Assembly (NCBI GenBank): GCA_029880265.1
Contig: JAOUOT010000002.1
Span: 53,353-117,352, forward strand
DNA from: Spirochaetia bacterium
Lineage (GTDB): Bacteria > Spirochaetota > Leptospiria > Turneriellales > JAOUOS01
DNA length: 64,000 nucleotides
Reading direction: 5' to 3'
A program made the position numbers and the translations under genes. Below, one piece after another: positions 1-8,088 of the stretch. How positions within the stretch are numbered: position 1 is the first letter of the stretch; each line of letters opens with the position of its first letter. The notes below the pieces were generated by a model, which saw nothing but the letters and a program-made list of their open reading frames with translations, was not told where the DNA came from and made no database searches.

Positions 1-966
1 CTGATTTAAAAGCTCTGCCGTATCAAGGGTAACCTTATCGTTAAAAGAAACAATCCCCCCAAAAAAGCTTACGGGATCGGTTTGAATCGCTCTTTTTAAA
101 TTTTCAAGCTGGCTCTTGCCGAATGAAATTCCGCACGGGTTTGTATGCTTGAAAATGGCGCATACGGGCCCGGTAAAGTCTTTTGCCACGGCAATGGCAG
201 AATCTAAATCGAGAAAATTATTATAAGATAACTCTTTGCCGTGAAGCTGCATCCATGGCATTTTGTTGGTCATGACCGGCACAAAAAAAGCGCCCCCCTG
301 ATGCGGATTTTCGCCGTAACGCAATGGCTGGTGCTTTTTCATGGCCAAAGAAAATTTATCGGGAAACTTATCGCCCTGAAGGCCGTATAAATACTGAGAA
401 ATAACGGAATCATATGCCGATGTGCGCGCAAAAGCTTCGACAGAAAGCTGAAAACGATATTCTTCGGCCAGGGCCCCAGAATTTTCGTTTAATCGTTTTA
501 TAATCTCGTCATATTGAGACGAATCTACCACAACGGCAACGTCTTTGTAGTTTTTAGCGGCCGCTCTTATCATAGAGGGCCCGCCGATATCGATATTTTC
601 AATGGCTTCTTCAAAAGAGAAATCTTCTTTTCGAATGACTTCTTCAAAAGGGTAAAGATTAATGCATACAAGATCAAACGTTAAAATAGCATGCTCGGTT
701 AAACTCTCTACATGCGATTCGTTATCTCTCTTGGCCAAAATGCCTCCGTGCACCTTAGGATGCAATGTTTTGACCCTGCCGTCTAAAATTTCGGGAAAGC
801 CCGTATAGCTGCCGATAGATATCGCTTCAATGTCGGCTTCTTTTAAAGCTCGAAGCGTTCCGCCGGTTGAATAAATCTCAACGCCTTTGTTTTTTAACTC
901 TCTTGCAAATTCTAAAAGATTCGTTTTGTCTGAAACCGATATTATAGCTCTTTTTATTTCTTTCAT
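1..966 (-). CDS. purH: Bifunctional AICAR transformylase / IMP cyclohydrolase (5' part)
   Basis: This enzyme catalyses the last two steps of purine synthesis: formylation of AICAR, then ring closure to IMP, in the cytosol. I translated the reverse strand directly. The protein opens MKEIKRAIISVSDKTNL and contains the cyclohydrolase elements STGGT, GRVKTLHPKVHGG and NIDIGGPSMIRAAAKN. The transformylase signature FKHTNPCG and the segment LRYGENPHQ follow. About 322 residues are present; the family is usually near 510-530, so the rest lies beyond the left edge. The ATG at 966 is preceded by GAGG at a good distance. Another purine gene, purD, sits at 36.4 kb, so purine genes are scattered. Identification is firm. 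Confidence 0.97.
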   Translation of the reverse strand, partial: MKEIKRAIISVSDKTNLLEFARELKNKGVEIYSTGGTLRALKEADIEAISIGSYTGFPEILDGRVKTLHPKVHGGILAKRDNESHVESLTEHAILTFDLVCINLYPFEEVIRKEDFSFEEAIENIDIGGPSMIRAAAKNYKDVAVVVDSSQYDEIIKRLNENSGALAEEYRFQLSVEAFARTSAYDSVISQYLYGLQGDKFPDKFSLAMKKHQPLRYGENPHQGGAFFVPVMTNKMPWMQLHGKELSYNNFLDLDSAIAVAKDFTGPVCAIFKHTNPCGISFGKSQLENLKRAIQTDPVSFFGGIVSFNDKVTLDTAELLNQ

Positions 967-1136
967 ATATTACCCTCATTAACCTGAAATTATTATTTTT
1001 TCAGCGCGTCAAGTCAATAGAGATCAAGACGCCTTAGTCTTTCAAATTTATAATTAAATAGAAAAATATTTCTGTGATTTTTTGTACGCCTTATGGCTTT
1101 TTACTATGCATTGTCTTTTAAAAATACAAATTTTTA

Positions 1137-1164
1137 TTGACAAAGTGAAATGACAACTTTAAAT
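1137..1164 (+). promoter_or_regulatory. Possible sigma-70 promoter for the giant lipoprotein
   Basis: A perfect TTGACA lies at 1137-1142. The best -10 match is TTAAAT at 1159-1164 after a 16-bp spacer (4 of 6 matches). It sits in the 286-bp gap between the divergent purH and lipoprotein genes, about 90 bp upstream of the start at 1253. The -10 is weak, so this is a tentative call. I see nothing else in the gap. Confidence 0.35.
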
Positions 1165-1252
1165 GTACACGTTTTGGATAAAAAACAAGTATCAAAATAA
1201 AAGTTATTTGTAGTTAATTATGAATAACCTTTGTTACAGAGGAGACCGAGTC

Positions 1253-4200
1253 ATGAAAAATCTATTTATAAAAAATATCTTTAACGCAGCTATATTATTC
1301 ACTATCTTTTCTTTATCATGCGCCGAATATGAGATAGAGATTGATTCATCGAAACTTGGAACAAATACGGGTACCGGCATAACCGCTAATTGCGGCAATG
1401 GAGTATGCGAGACAACCGAGGCAACGACTACTTGCTGGCAAGACTGCGGCAGCTCTTGCGGAGATACTGTATGCAATGGAACAGAAACCACTACAAGCTG
1501 CGCGAGTGATTGCCCTTTTACGCCCACTTGTGGCGATCTGACTTGTAACGGAACTGAAACCACGGCTAGCTGCTGGCAAGATTGCGGTTCCTCTTGCGGC
1601 GATACGGTTTGCAACGGCGCTGAAACATCTGTAACTTGCCCAACAGACTGCCAATCAGAAGGCAGTATCGCCTCTCCAGTGAACTACTCTTATGCCGACT
1701 TACCGAGGGCGGGTAAAGTTGATAGCGCAAGCTACTACAGTATTACCGGTCTTACTCCTGGTCAAACTTATAGCGCAAATCTAACAAATACTAATGGCGA
1801 TACAGATATATATGTATACTCTGACTCAAGTTACTTAGTACAGCTATGTTCACATTTTGACAATATTATTATTGATAAGCAGTGTACTTTCACAGCGCCG
1901 GCTTCGGGTATTATTTATATAAAAACAGACAGCGATACCGGCGCCGATATCACGTACACGCTGAATATCACAAACCCGCCTGTCTGCGGAAATAGCATTT
2001 TAGAAGGCGTAGAAGAATGTGATGACGGTAACACATCCAGTAATGACGGTTGCAGCTGGAACTGTATAAGCGAAATAATATCGACAACGCCAATTACAAT
2101 AGATACGCCTGTCGTTGATTCAATTGTAAATTATGCTAACATAAAAGATTATACATTTTCCGCAACAGCCGGTCAAAATTATGTAATCTGGTGGAATGGT
2201 TCATGGTATGGCGACGGCACTCAATCTGGGCAAATACAGGTTTCAGCCATAGGGCAAACCAGCGGAACTCAATATTTTTCATGGGTTCTAGACGGATACA
2301 ATTATCCGGAAACAATTATGCCTGCTATAAACGAAACGATAATTATTCGGGTCAGAACAGTAGACATAGGCTCATATGTAATAGAGGTAAGCGATCCGGT
2401 ATGCGCCAACAATATAGTTGAAACGGGCGAACCATGCGATGACGGGGGTACCGTTAACGGCGATGGCTGTGACGCAAACTGTCAAATTGAAATATGCGGC
2501 AATAACGTTGTTCAAAGCCATATTGGCGAACAATGCGACGATGATAACACAATGAATAATGACGGATGCAGCTCTGAATGCCTTACAGAAGAAACTATTT
2601 CAGCCACAATACTAACCGATAATAGTATCGTTTCAGGAGTAATTGACACAGGATATGATTTAAGAGAATACACTTTTGATGTCGTTGCTAATGAATACTA
2701 TACTATCTGGTGGAACGACAGCGCCAACGGCGACGTGACACAAACAGCCGATATACAAGTTTCTGTTTATAATGATTCTATAGGTTATTTCATGTATGAC
2801 TCGACGGGAACAAATCAATTGCAAAATGAAGATCATGCCTATACGAATCCTTATGAAATACACCCTGATTTCACGGGCACTGTCACTTTAAAAGTTACAG
2901 CTAGAAGTTATTACAATAGCAACAAGGGAACCTTTGAAATAAGCGTAAAACATCATCAATGCGGCGACGGTACGGTAGACACAACCGAAAACTGTGATGA
3001 TGGTAATTTATTTGATAGCGACGGTTGTTCATCTTTGTGCCTATTTGAAGCTATTACGCCCGCTTCTTTGACACTGGGGCAATGGCAAAACGGAAGAATT
3101 CTAAATTCAACCGATAGCGTAACTTATACATTTGCTTCAATAGCCGCCGAAAGCTATCATATTCGATGGAATGACGACAGCTCTGGCGATAATTCTCAGT
3201 CTGGCGACATTAAAGTAACCGCTACGGGTTTAACTAGCGGCATGACCTTCTTTACCACCATAAACCACGGCTGGCAACCAGCAAGCGTTCAAATAATTAA
3301 CGCTGTGATAAACGAAGATATAGAAATATTGGTTGAACCGTATTCAACATCATCAAATGATTTAGGAAGTTTTCAAATAATCGCCAAAAAACCCATTTGC
3401 GGCGATAACTATCTTGATATTGATGAAACATGTGACGATGCCAATACCATACCCGGCGATGGTTGTGATGATGTATGCCAAATAGAAAGCGAATCAATAA
3501 TTTTAGGCGCTTGGACAGACGGCGCGATCACGAGCCTCAACTCTCAAAAAGGATACTCTATAGACGGCGCTTTAGCCGGAGACGGTTATCGTATTTGGTG
3601 GAACGATTCATATTCAGGAGACGGCAGCCAAAATTTGGACATAAAAGTTTCAGCTAAAGATAGCCTTTTAACTCCGCTTTTTACTGATATTAACAGCGGC
3701 TATACTTCTGCACAAGAAATTGCTATAACAAACGACGGACCGGTTACAGTTATTGTAAACCCATACTATGTTACAAAAATTGGTAACTTTCAAATCTTAG
3801 TCGAAAAAGCGGAATGCGGCGACGGTTTTTTTGACACCTCAACAAATGAACAATGCGATGACGGTAATTTAATAAACGGCGACGGATGCAGTAACATATG
3901 CGAAGTAGAGCCCGAATCAATTATTGACGGAGTATGGATGAATGGAGAGCTCACATACAGCATACCTACTAGACTTTATAGGATCTATGGCGCTTTAGCA
4001 GGCGAGAAATACCGAATATGGTGGAACGACGATTATAAAGGAGACGGAACACAAACCTTATATGATGCGGATGTTACCGCCACAGACGACTTCGCGGGAA
4101 CTAATTTTTTTACTAATTTAAGTAATGGGTGGGATGCCCCAAAAATAATCAATACAGTAAATAACGGCTCAATTTCGCTGAAAGTTTCTAATTACTGGGG

Positions 4201-5347
4201 TTATTACGGCACTTTTCAAATTAAAGCAGAAAAGGCTATTTGCGGAGATATTTACATAGATCCAGATCTGGGTGAAGAATGCGACGATCTTAATGCAACA
4301 AGCGGAGATGGTTGCAGTGATACTTGCCAGTTTGAACCCATTCTAGCCTCATTAAACGTCCTTTATGGCGATACGATATTAAATACTGTACCGGCTGATA
4401 TATATAGAATCTCTGTGACCGAAGGCAATCAGTATAGAGTCTGGTGGAACGATGTGATAGACGGAGACGGTACCCAAACATTAGATATTAAGGTAACGGC
4501 TACAGATCTTACTTCATCTACTGATTTTTTCACCGATATAAATCAGGGTTACAGACACCCGCAAGTATTTACAGCTACAAATACAGGCTATATAGATGTA
4601 ACTGTAACTCCTTTAAACGCGGGTAATGTAGGAATTTATGAGATCTATTTCAGCGAAGTAACTTGCGGCGACGGCTGGGTTGATGCAGGCGAAGCCTGTG
4701 ATGACGGCAATATAGTGGATGACTTAAACGGTTGTACAGGAACTTGTCTGGCAAATAATAGCTGCGGCAATGGAACAATCGAAGATGCTGTTGAAGAATG
4801 CGACGACAATAATCTCGTAAACGGCGACGGGTGCGACAATACATGTCAACTTGAACCTATATCATTAGATACGGCTTACCTTCTGACTCCAATATACAAT
4901 TATCAGGGAAACATGTTTGATGTTAAAGCCAACAATACTGTTAATATAAAAAACTTTAAACAAAGTTTCAATTCTACCGGAACGCATACTGTTGAAATTT
5001 ATTATATTCCGGGAGGCTATACGGGTAAAATAGCTAATGGTTCTGCCTGGCTTTATGCCGGCTCTGCAGAAGTCAGTATAAATAATCCGCAAGTTAGTCA
5101 ACCGATAATTATTCCTATAGACCTTAATCTCACCATACCGGCAGGCGAGACTTATGGTTTTTATGTGACTATTGCGTCAGGCACCGGCACTTTACGCAGT
5201 CTATGGGGCACAGCAGAGGGAGCAATATATTCTGCAGACGCTAATATCGAAATAAAGGAAGGCATTGGGATATATTATCCCTTTAATTCAACACTTTCTT
5301 ATAAGCCGCGTGTTTGGAATGGCACTGTAGTTTATACGACGCCATAA
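1253..5347 (+). CDS. Giant cysteine-rich repeat surface lipoprotein
   Basis: The protein has 1364 residues and is probably surface exposed. I chose the ATG at 1253, after GAGGAG at 1239-1244, rather than one 33 bases upstream, because it gives a normal lipoprotein signal (FSLSC, Cys23). Residues 46-133 hold four copies of CG(N/D)xxCxxxExxxxCxxDC. Residues about 137-240 look like a PPC beta-sandwich. Nine DUF4215-type (Myxococcus cysteine-rich) repeats follow, for example EECDDGN...NDGC. They alternate with six beta-rich modules marked by (W/R)WNxxxxGDxxQ at about residues 313, 486, 638, 782, 923 and 1063. A C-terminal sandwich of about 150 residues has no cysteines. Function is unknown; adhesion or a surface scaffold is inference. 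It appears to be transcribed alone, ending at the hairpin at 5504. Confidence 0.9.
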   Translation: MKNLFIKNIFNAAILFTIFSLSCAEYEIEIDSSKLGTNTGTGITANCGNGVCETTEATTTCWQDCGSSCGDTVCNGTETTTSCASDCPFTPTCGDLTCNGTETTASCWQDCGSSCGDTVCNGAETSVTCPTDCQSEGSIASPVNYSYADLPRAGKVDSASYYSITGLTPGQTYSANLTNTNGDTDIYVYSDSSYLVQLCSHFDNIIIDKQCTFTAPASGIIYIKTDSDTGADITYTLNITNPPVCGNSILEGVEECDDGNTSSNDGCSWNCISEIISTTPITIDTPVVDSIVNYANIKDYTFSATAGQNYVIWWNGSWYGDGTQSGQIQVSAIGQTSGTQYFSWVLDGYNYPETIMPAINETIIIRVRTVDIGSYVIEVSDPVCANNIVETGEPCDDGGTVNGDGCDANCQIEICGNNVVQSHIGEQCDDDNTMNNDGCSSECLTEETISATILTDNSIVSGVIDTGYDLREYTFDVVANEYYTIWWNDSANGDVTQTADIQVSVYNDSIGYFMYDSTGTNQLQNEDHAYTNPYEIHPDFTGTVTLKVTARSYYNSNKGTFEISVKHHQCGDGTVDTTENCDDGNLFDSDGCSSLCLFEAITPASLTLGQWQNGRILNSTDSVTYTFASIAAESYHIRWNDDSSGDNSQSGDIKVTATGLTSGMTFFTTINHGWQPASVQIINAVINEDIEILVEPYSTSSNDLGSFQIIAKKPICGDNYLDIDETCDDANTIPGDGCDDVCQIESESIILGAWTDGAITSLNSQKGYSIDGALAGDGYRIWWNDSYSGDGSQNLDIKVSAKDSLLTPLFTDINSGYTSAQEIAITNDGPVTVIVNPYYVTKIGNFQILVEKAECGDGFFDTSTNEQCDDGNLINGDGCSNICEVEPESIIDGVWMNGELTYSIPTRLYRIYGALAGEKYRIWWNDDYKGDGTQTLYDADVTATDDFAGTNFFTNLSNGWDAPKIINTVNNGSISLKVSNYWGYYGTFQIKAEKAICGDIYIDPDLGEECDDLNATSGDGCSDTCQFEPILASLNVLYGDTILNTVPADIYRISVTEGNQYRVWWNDVIDGDGTQTLDIKVTATDLTSSTDFFTDINQGYRHPQVFTATNTGYIDVTVTPLNAGNVGIYEIYFSEVTCGDGWVDAGEACDDGNIVDDLNGCTGTCLANNSCGNGTIEDAVEECDDNNLVNGDGCDNTCQLEPISLDTAYLLTPIYNYQGNMFDVKANNTVNIKNFKQSFNSTGTHTVEIYYIPGGYTGKIANGSAWLYAGSAEVSINNPQVSQPIIIPIDLNLTIPAGETYGFYVTIASGTGTLRSLWGTAEGAIYSADANIEIKEGIGIYYPFNSTLSYKPRVWNGTVVYTTP

Positions 5348-5503
5348 ACATTAAATATATCTGAAATCATGGAAAAAGCAATGGTAATAATGGTACTAAT
5401 GGTACTAAAGAAAGAACATTACTTATGGAACATGGATAAGTATTCGATTGCCTAACCCAGAAAAATACATGATTAACATTCGGCGACATTTGAGTTTCAT
5501 TAA

Positions 5504-5543
5504 TATATAAAATAACGGGCACAAATGCCGGTTATTTTATATA
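5504..5543. terminator. Bidirectional terminator between convergent genes
   Basis: A 17-bp stem with one mismatch (TATATAAAATAAC... paired with ...GTTATTTTATATA) closes a 6-nt loop at 5521-5526. It lies between the convergent lipoprotein and outer-membrane protein genes, and the A/T-rich flanks give U-rich ends in both directions. The gap 5348-5568 otherwise shows only a very short, unsupported reading frame at 5369-5455. Confidence 0.75.
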
Positions 5544-5568
5544 TACACAATCATAATTTAACTATTCA

Positions 5569-6171
5569 CTACAATATATAATCAACGCCCAATTCCAGAA
5601 TGCTTACCCCGAAACCAATCTTCGCGCGAAGGGCCAAATTGTTACTTAGAAAATAATGCATACCGCCGTATATTCCGAATTCTAAGCCATTACCGTCAAT
5701 CTCTAAAGCGTTAGCAAGAGACAAGCCAGGCTGCGTTTGAGTATCTGTCGCTGTAAATGATACAATATTGTATCCTAAATCGGCGCCGGCAAAAAGATCA
5801 AGTTTTGAAATTTTAATAAAATTCAAATGATAATTAAAAGTTGCGCCAAGAGTATAAATTTGATAGTTAACATCCGCAGCTAATGCCAAATAAGTCATCT
5901 CTTCACTATAAGTTCCATAACCCAAATAACCGCCAAGCCCAATATTGTTAGTCAGGCCATACTCGGCGTTTATTCTAGCGGAATACCCCGTCTCGCCATA
6001 TGAAGCTAAAGCGCCTGAAATACCGACTATAAAATCTGATTTATGAAACAAAGATGAACTTGTATTTTCTTGAGTCGCCTTTGATTTTCTTTTTTTTCGC
6101 GCTTCAGCGGGCGTCATACTAAGCGCAAAAACTGTTATTAATAATAAAACGGTTATTTTGGTTATTTTCAT
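5569..6171 (-). CDS. Small outer-membrane beta-barrel-like protein
   Basis: This is a 200-residue exported protein. It has a clear signal peptide (MKITKITVLLLITVFALS, cleavage probably near TPAEA), followed by a basic, low-complexity stretch (RKKRKSK). The remainder alternates short Gly/aromatic-rich strands such as YGLTNNIGLGGYLGYGTYS and GGMHYFLSNNLALRAKIGFG. This is typical of 8-stranded OmpA/OmpW-like barrels, and the frequent Tyr/Phe/Gly pairs fit membrane strands. The start is preceded by AGAGGT. It shares the hairpin at 5504 with the convergent lipoprotein. I do not recognise a specific family, and no catalytic motif is visible. Confidence 0.75.
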   Translation of the reverse strand: MKITKITVLLLITVFALSMTPAEARKKRKSKATQENTSSSLFHKSDFIVGISGALASYGETGYSARINAEYGLTNNIGLGGYLGYGTYSEEMTYLALAADVNYQIYTLGATFNYHLNFIKISKLDLFAGADLGYNIVSFTATDTQTQPGLSLANALEIDGNGLEFGIYGGMHYFLSNNLALRAKIGFGVSILELGVDYIL

Positions 6172-6304
6172 AATTTACCTCTAAATTTGTTTTTGATGAA
6201 TTTAGATACTATTTAAACACATTTCGTCAAGAATATTTTTCTTTAATATTTACTGTCCCATTTTTTATCAAAGTTTTCTCAGGTTTCACAATAAAAAAAC
6301 TATC

Positions 6305-6562
6305 TCAATCTTTTAACAAAAAATAAATAATCTTCTTTTCAATCCAATATCGTTTTTGACTAAAGGCACAAAACCCAACATGACCCCCATATTTAGAAAG
6401 TTCAAGACGTACATATTTTGATTTTTCAGCTTGTTCAACCGGATGGCACTTTTCGGTTAAAATAGGATCGTCAAGAGCTTTTATAACTAGAGTTGGCGAA
6501 TAGCGTATCTGACAAGGTCTGGGTTGATAATATAAAAATTCAATAAAAGAATTAAAAACATT
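6305..6562 (-). pseudogene. Decayed 3' fragment of a YheT-like hydrolase
   Basis: About 85 codons are open on the minus strand between in-frame stops, with no start codon. The peptide contains PTLVIKALDDPILTEKCHP and LELSKYGGHVGF, matching the C-terminal quarter of the intact hydrolase at 7131-8084, including its Asp-Asp and His regions. Homology is clear from about 6530 down to the stop at 6305. The N-terminal three quarters, including the nucleophile Ser, are absent. The fragment is therefore a duplicated, truncated remnant. It ends differently from the intact copy (LLKD versus FIKY). Confidence 0.85.
6368..6421. repeat. 54-bp exact direct repeat, copy 1 (in the pseudogene)
   Basis: These 54 bases are identical to 7191-7244 inside the intact hydrolase. 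Flanking sequence is alignable but clearly diverged. The two copies bracket the small lipoprotein gene at 6741-7025. Confidence 0.9.
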
Positions 6563-6572
6563 TCAAGAGATT

Positions 6573-6628
6573 AGGCTTATTTAATAAATAAACCGGCTTT
6601 ATAACCGGTTATTTTATTAAATAAGCCT
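6573..6628. terminator. Long terminator-like hairpin
   Basis: The arms at 6573-6596 and 6605-6628 pair over 24 bp with two adjacent mismatches. They enclose the 8-nt loop CTTTATAA, and TTTT follows on the plus strand. It lies downstream of the small lipoprotein gene (minus strand) and just before the hydrolase fragment. The inner stem shares CCGGTTATTTTAT with the hairpin at 5504. The stretch 6629-6740 holds nothing else I can identify. Confidence 0.55.
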
Positions 6629-6740
6629 TTTGTCGATTAATGCAAAATCTATAATTTACATTGATCGTTAATCAACTCTAATAAGTTAAATAACTTTCGC
6701 TTAATCTTTGCTATTTTAATTTTTATTCCGCCGATATTTT

Positions 6741-7025
6741 TTATTGATTGCATAAATTTGTAGCATCGCATGTCTCTGCTGTAGAAAAACATTCAATTTC
6801 TTCGTCTGTCCATGGGTCTGTTCCAAAACCGCCATTTTCGCACATGCTTTCTAAAGTGCTAATGAATACAGGTTTATCTGCGCTGGTCATACCATCGGCC
6901 ATGAGTTCCTGCTCGCATACCTCAACCATGTTTTCAGAAGCGGTTTGGCAATCATAGAACCATGATGCGCATCCCATTGATAATGAGAATAGAATACTTA
7001 GGCTGATTATTAATACTTTTTTCAT
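6741..7025 (-). CDS. Small cysteine-rich lipoprotein
   Basis: This is a 94-residue predicted lipoprotein. The signal MKKVLIISLSILFSLSMGC gives a lipobox SMGC with Cys19 as the lipidated residue. The mature part is about 75 residues, acidic, and holds five further cysteines (in YDCQ, EVCEQ, SMCEN, IECFS and ETCDATNLC), plausibly disulphide bonded outside the cytoplasm. AAAGGA is well placed upstream of the ATG. A perfect 12-bp inverted repeat lies just upstream of this ribosome binding site. The gene sits between two copies of hydrolase 3' sequence, so it may have moved here with that rearrangement. I do not recognise the family. Confidence 0.75.
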   Translation of the reverse strand: MKKVLIISLSILFSLSMGCASWFYDCQTASENMVEVCEQELMADGMTSADKPVFISTLESMCENGGFGTDPWTDEEIECFSTAETCDATNLCNQ

Positions 7026-7044
7026 ATCATTTTCCTTTAAAATT

Positions 7045-7076
7045 AATTTAGTAAAACTAATATTTTTTACTAAATT
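7045..7076 (-). promoter_or_regulatory. Perfect inverted repeat in the leader of the small lipoprotein gene
   Basis: The 12-bp arms AATTTAGTAAAA (7045-7056) and TTTTACTAAATT (7065-7076) are perfectly complementary around an 8-nt loop. They lie 6-7 bases upstream of the AAAGGA of the gene at 6741-7025. This could be an operator, an mRNA-stabilising leader hairpin or a translation control element. No U-run follows on the coding strand, so it does not look like a terminator. Confidence 0.5.
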
Positions 7077-7103
7077 TTGAATACTTTATTGAATAGATTA
7101 AAC

Positions 7104-7119
7104 AATTTGTATACAAATT
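7104..7119. repeat. 16-bp perfect palindrome AATTTGTATACAAATT
   Basis: A perfect 16-bp palindrome lies between the hydrolase stop and the small lipoprotein gene, about 80 bp upstream of the latter's start. The position fits a repressor or activator site overlapping a promoter. On the plus strand it is followed by a T-rich run, but no plus-strand gene ends here. Confidence 0.4.
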
Positions 7120-7130
7120 TTTCTTTTTTT

Positions 7131-8084
7131 TTAGTATTTTATAAACCCAATAACCCTCTTTTCTACCCAGTAAGGTTCTTTACCAAAATTACAAAACCCA
7201 ACATGACCCCCATATTTAGAAAGTTCAAGACGTACATATTTTGAATTCTCAGCTTCTTCAATGGGGTGACACTTTTCGGTTAAAATAGGATCATCGAGGG
7301 CGTTTACAATCAGGGTTGAATTTTTTATACGCGGTATAAACTTTTTACAGCTTTCTTTCTGGTAGTAATCTTCGGCGTCTTTGTAACCGAAAAAGGGAGC
7401 GACATAGGCGTCATCATAATCTCTCATGCTTTTTACTTGTTTAAAAGGTTCAACGCTGATTTTTTTCGGCATGATTTTCATTTTTTTTATTATCTTCTCT
7501 TGAAATCTTCGAAAAAATCTTTTTTTGTAAATATAATTTGAAAGTTTTGATAAGTTATCAGAGGCCGAAGATAAGTCGCAGGGTACCGATACCGCGCAGG
7601 CTTTTTTGATTTTTGAAGATTTTTTTATTGAATTATCGCCAAGGTATTTTAATATTAAATTGCCGCCGAGACTAAAGCCTATCAGAAATATTTCTTTATA
7701 ATCTTTTTGAACGTTTTTTATGATTAAATCAAGATCGTCAGTTTTACCGCTGTGATAAAAAAATACTTTTTTATTTGGTTCGCCGCTGCAGCCTCTGTAA
7801 TTCATTGCGACAACGTCGATTTTATTTTCTCTTAAAATAGCGGCCGTCGCTAATATATATTTTGCTTTTGAACTGCCTTCAAGGCCATGGCACAATATAG
7901 CTACAGATTTTGATCCTGTTTTTAATAAATCAATATCAAGAAAATCTTTATCGGGCGTTTTGATTCTTTTTCTTTCATAGGGTATATGATTTACTTTGCG
8001 AAAGGCGGTTTGGTATATAGTGTTAAAATGACGGTTTTTAAATAACAAAGACGGAAGATAGTCGGTTACATGAAAAACGGGCAT
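7131..8084 (-). CDS. YheT-type alpha/beta hydrolase
   Basis: This 317-residue cytosolic protein belongs to the YheT/ABHD1-3 family of alpha/beta hydrolases, which act on esters of uncertain identity. The sequence shows an oxyanion-hole segment LCHGLEGSSKAKYI, a MNYRGCSGE motif, the nucleophile elbow GFSLGGN (Ser138), an Asp in ALDDPIL (264-265) and the catalytic His in GGHVGF (294). Length is normal for the family. It starts 4 bases after the symporter stop, so it is the last gene of a TerB-symporter-hydrolase operon. A truncated second copy lies at 6305-6562. The physiological substrate is unknown. Confidence 0.88.
   Translation of the reverse strand: MPVFHVTDYLPSLLFKNRHFNTIYQTAFRKVNHIPYERKRIKTPDKDFLDIDLLKTGSKSVAILCHGLEGSSKAKYILATAAILRENKIDVVAMNYRGCSGEPNKKVFFYHSGKTDDLDLIIKNVQKDYKEIFLIGFSLGGNLILKYLGDNSIKKSSKIKKACAVSVPCDLSSASDNLSKLSNYIYKKRFFRRFQEKIIKKMKIMPKKISVEPFKQVKSMRDYDDAYVAPFFGYKDAEDYYQKESCKKFIPRIKNSTLIVNALDDPILTEKCHPIEEAENSKYVRLELSKYGGHVGFCNFGKEPYWVEKRVIGFIKY
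7191..7244. repeat. 54-bp exact direct repeat, copy 2 (in the hydrolase gene)
   Basis: Identical to 6368-6421. It encodes the segment around YVRLELSKYGGHVGF near the hydrolase C-terminus, including the catalytic His. Confidence 0.9.
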
Positions 8085-8088
8085 AAAA

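Noticed and set aside
1234..1654. Reverse-strand frames opposite the N-terminal cysteine repeats
   Set aside because: They mirror the repeat region of the giant lipoprotein, which has a signal peptide and a strong ribosome binding site on the plus strand.
5369..5455. A 28-codon plus-strand frame beginning ATGGAAAAAGCAATGG in the gap after the giant lipoprotein
   Set aside because: No ribosome binding site, low-complexity Met/Val-rich product from a local ATGGTA repeat, and no resemblance to any known peptide.
6573..6628. The long hairpin considered as the end of a mobile element
   Set aside because: There is no second copy in the window, no target-site duplication that I can see, and its form (stem, short loop, T-run) fits a terminator better.
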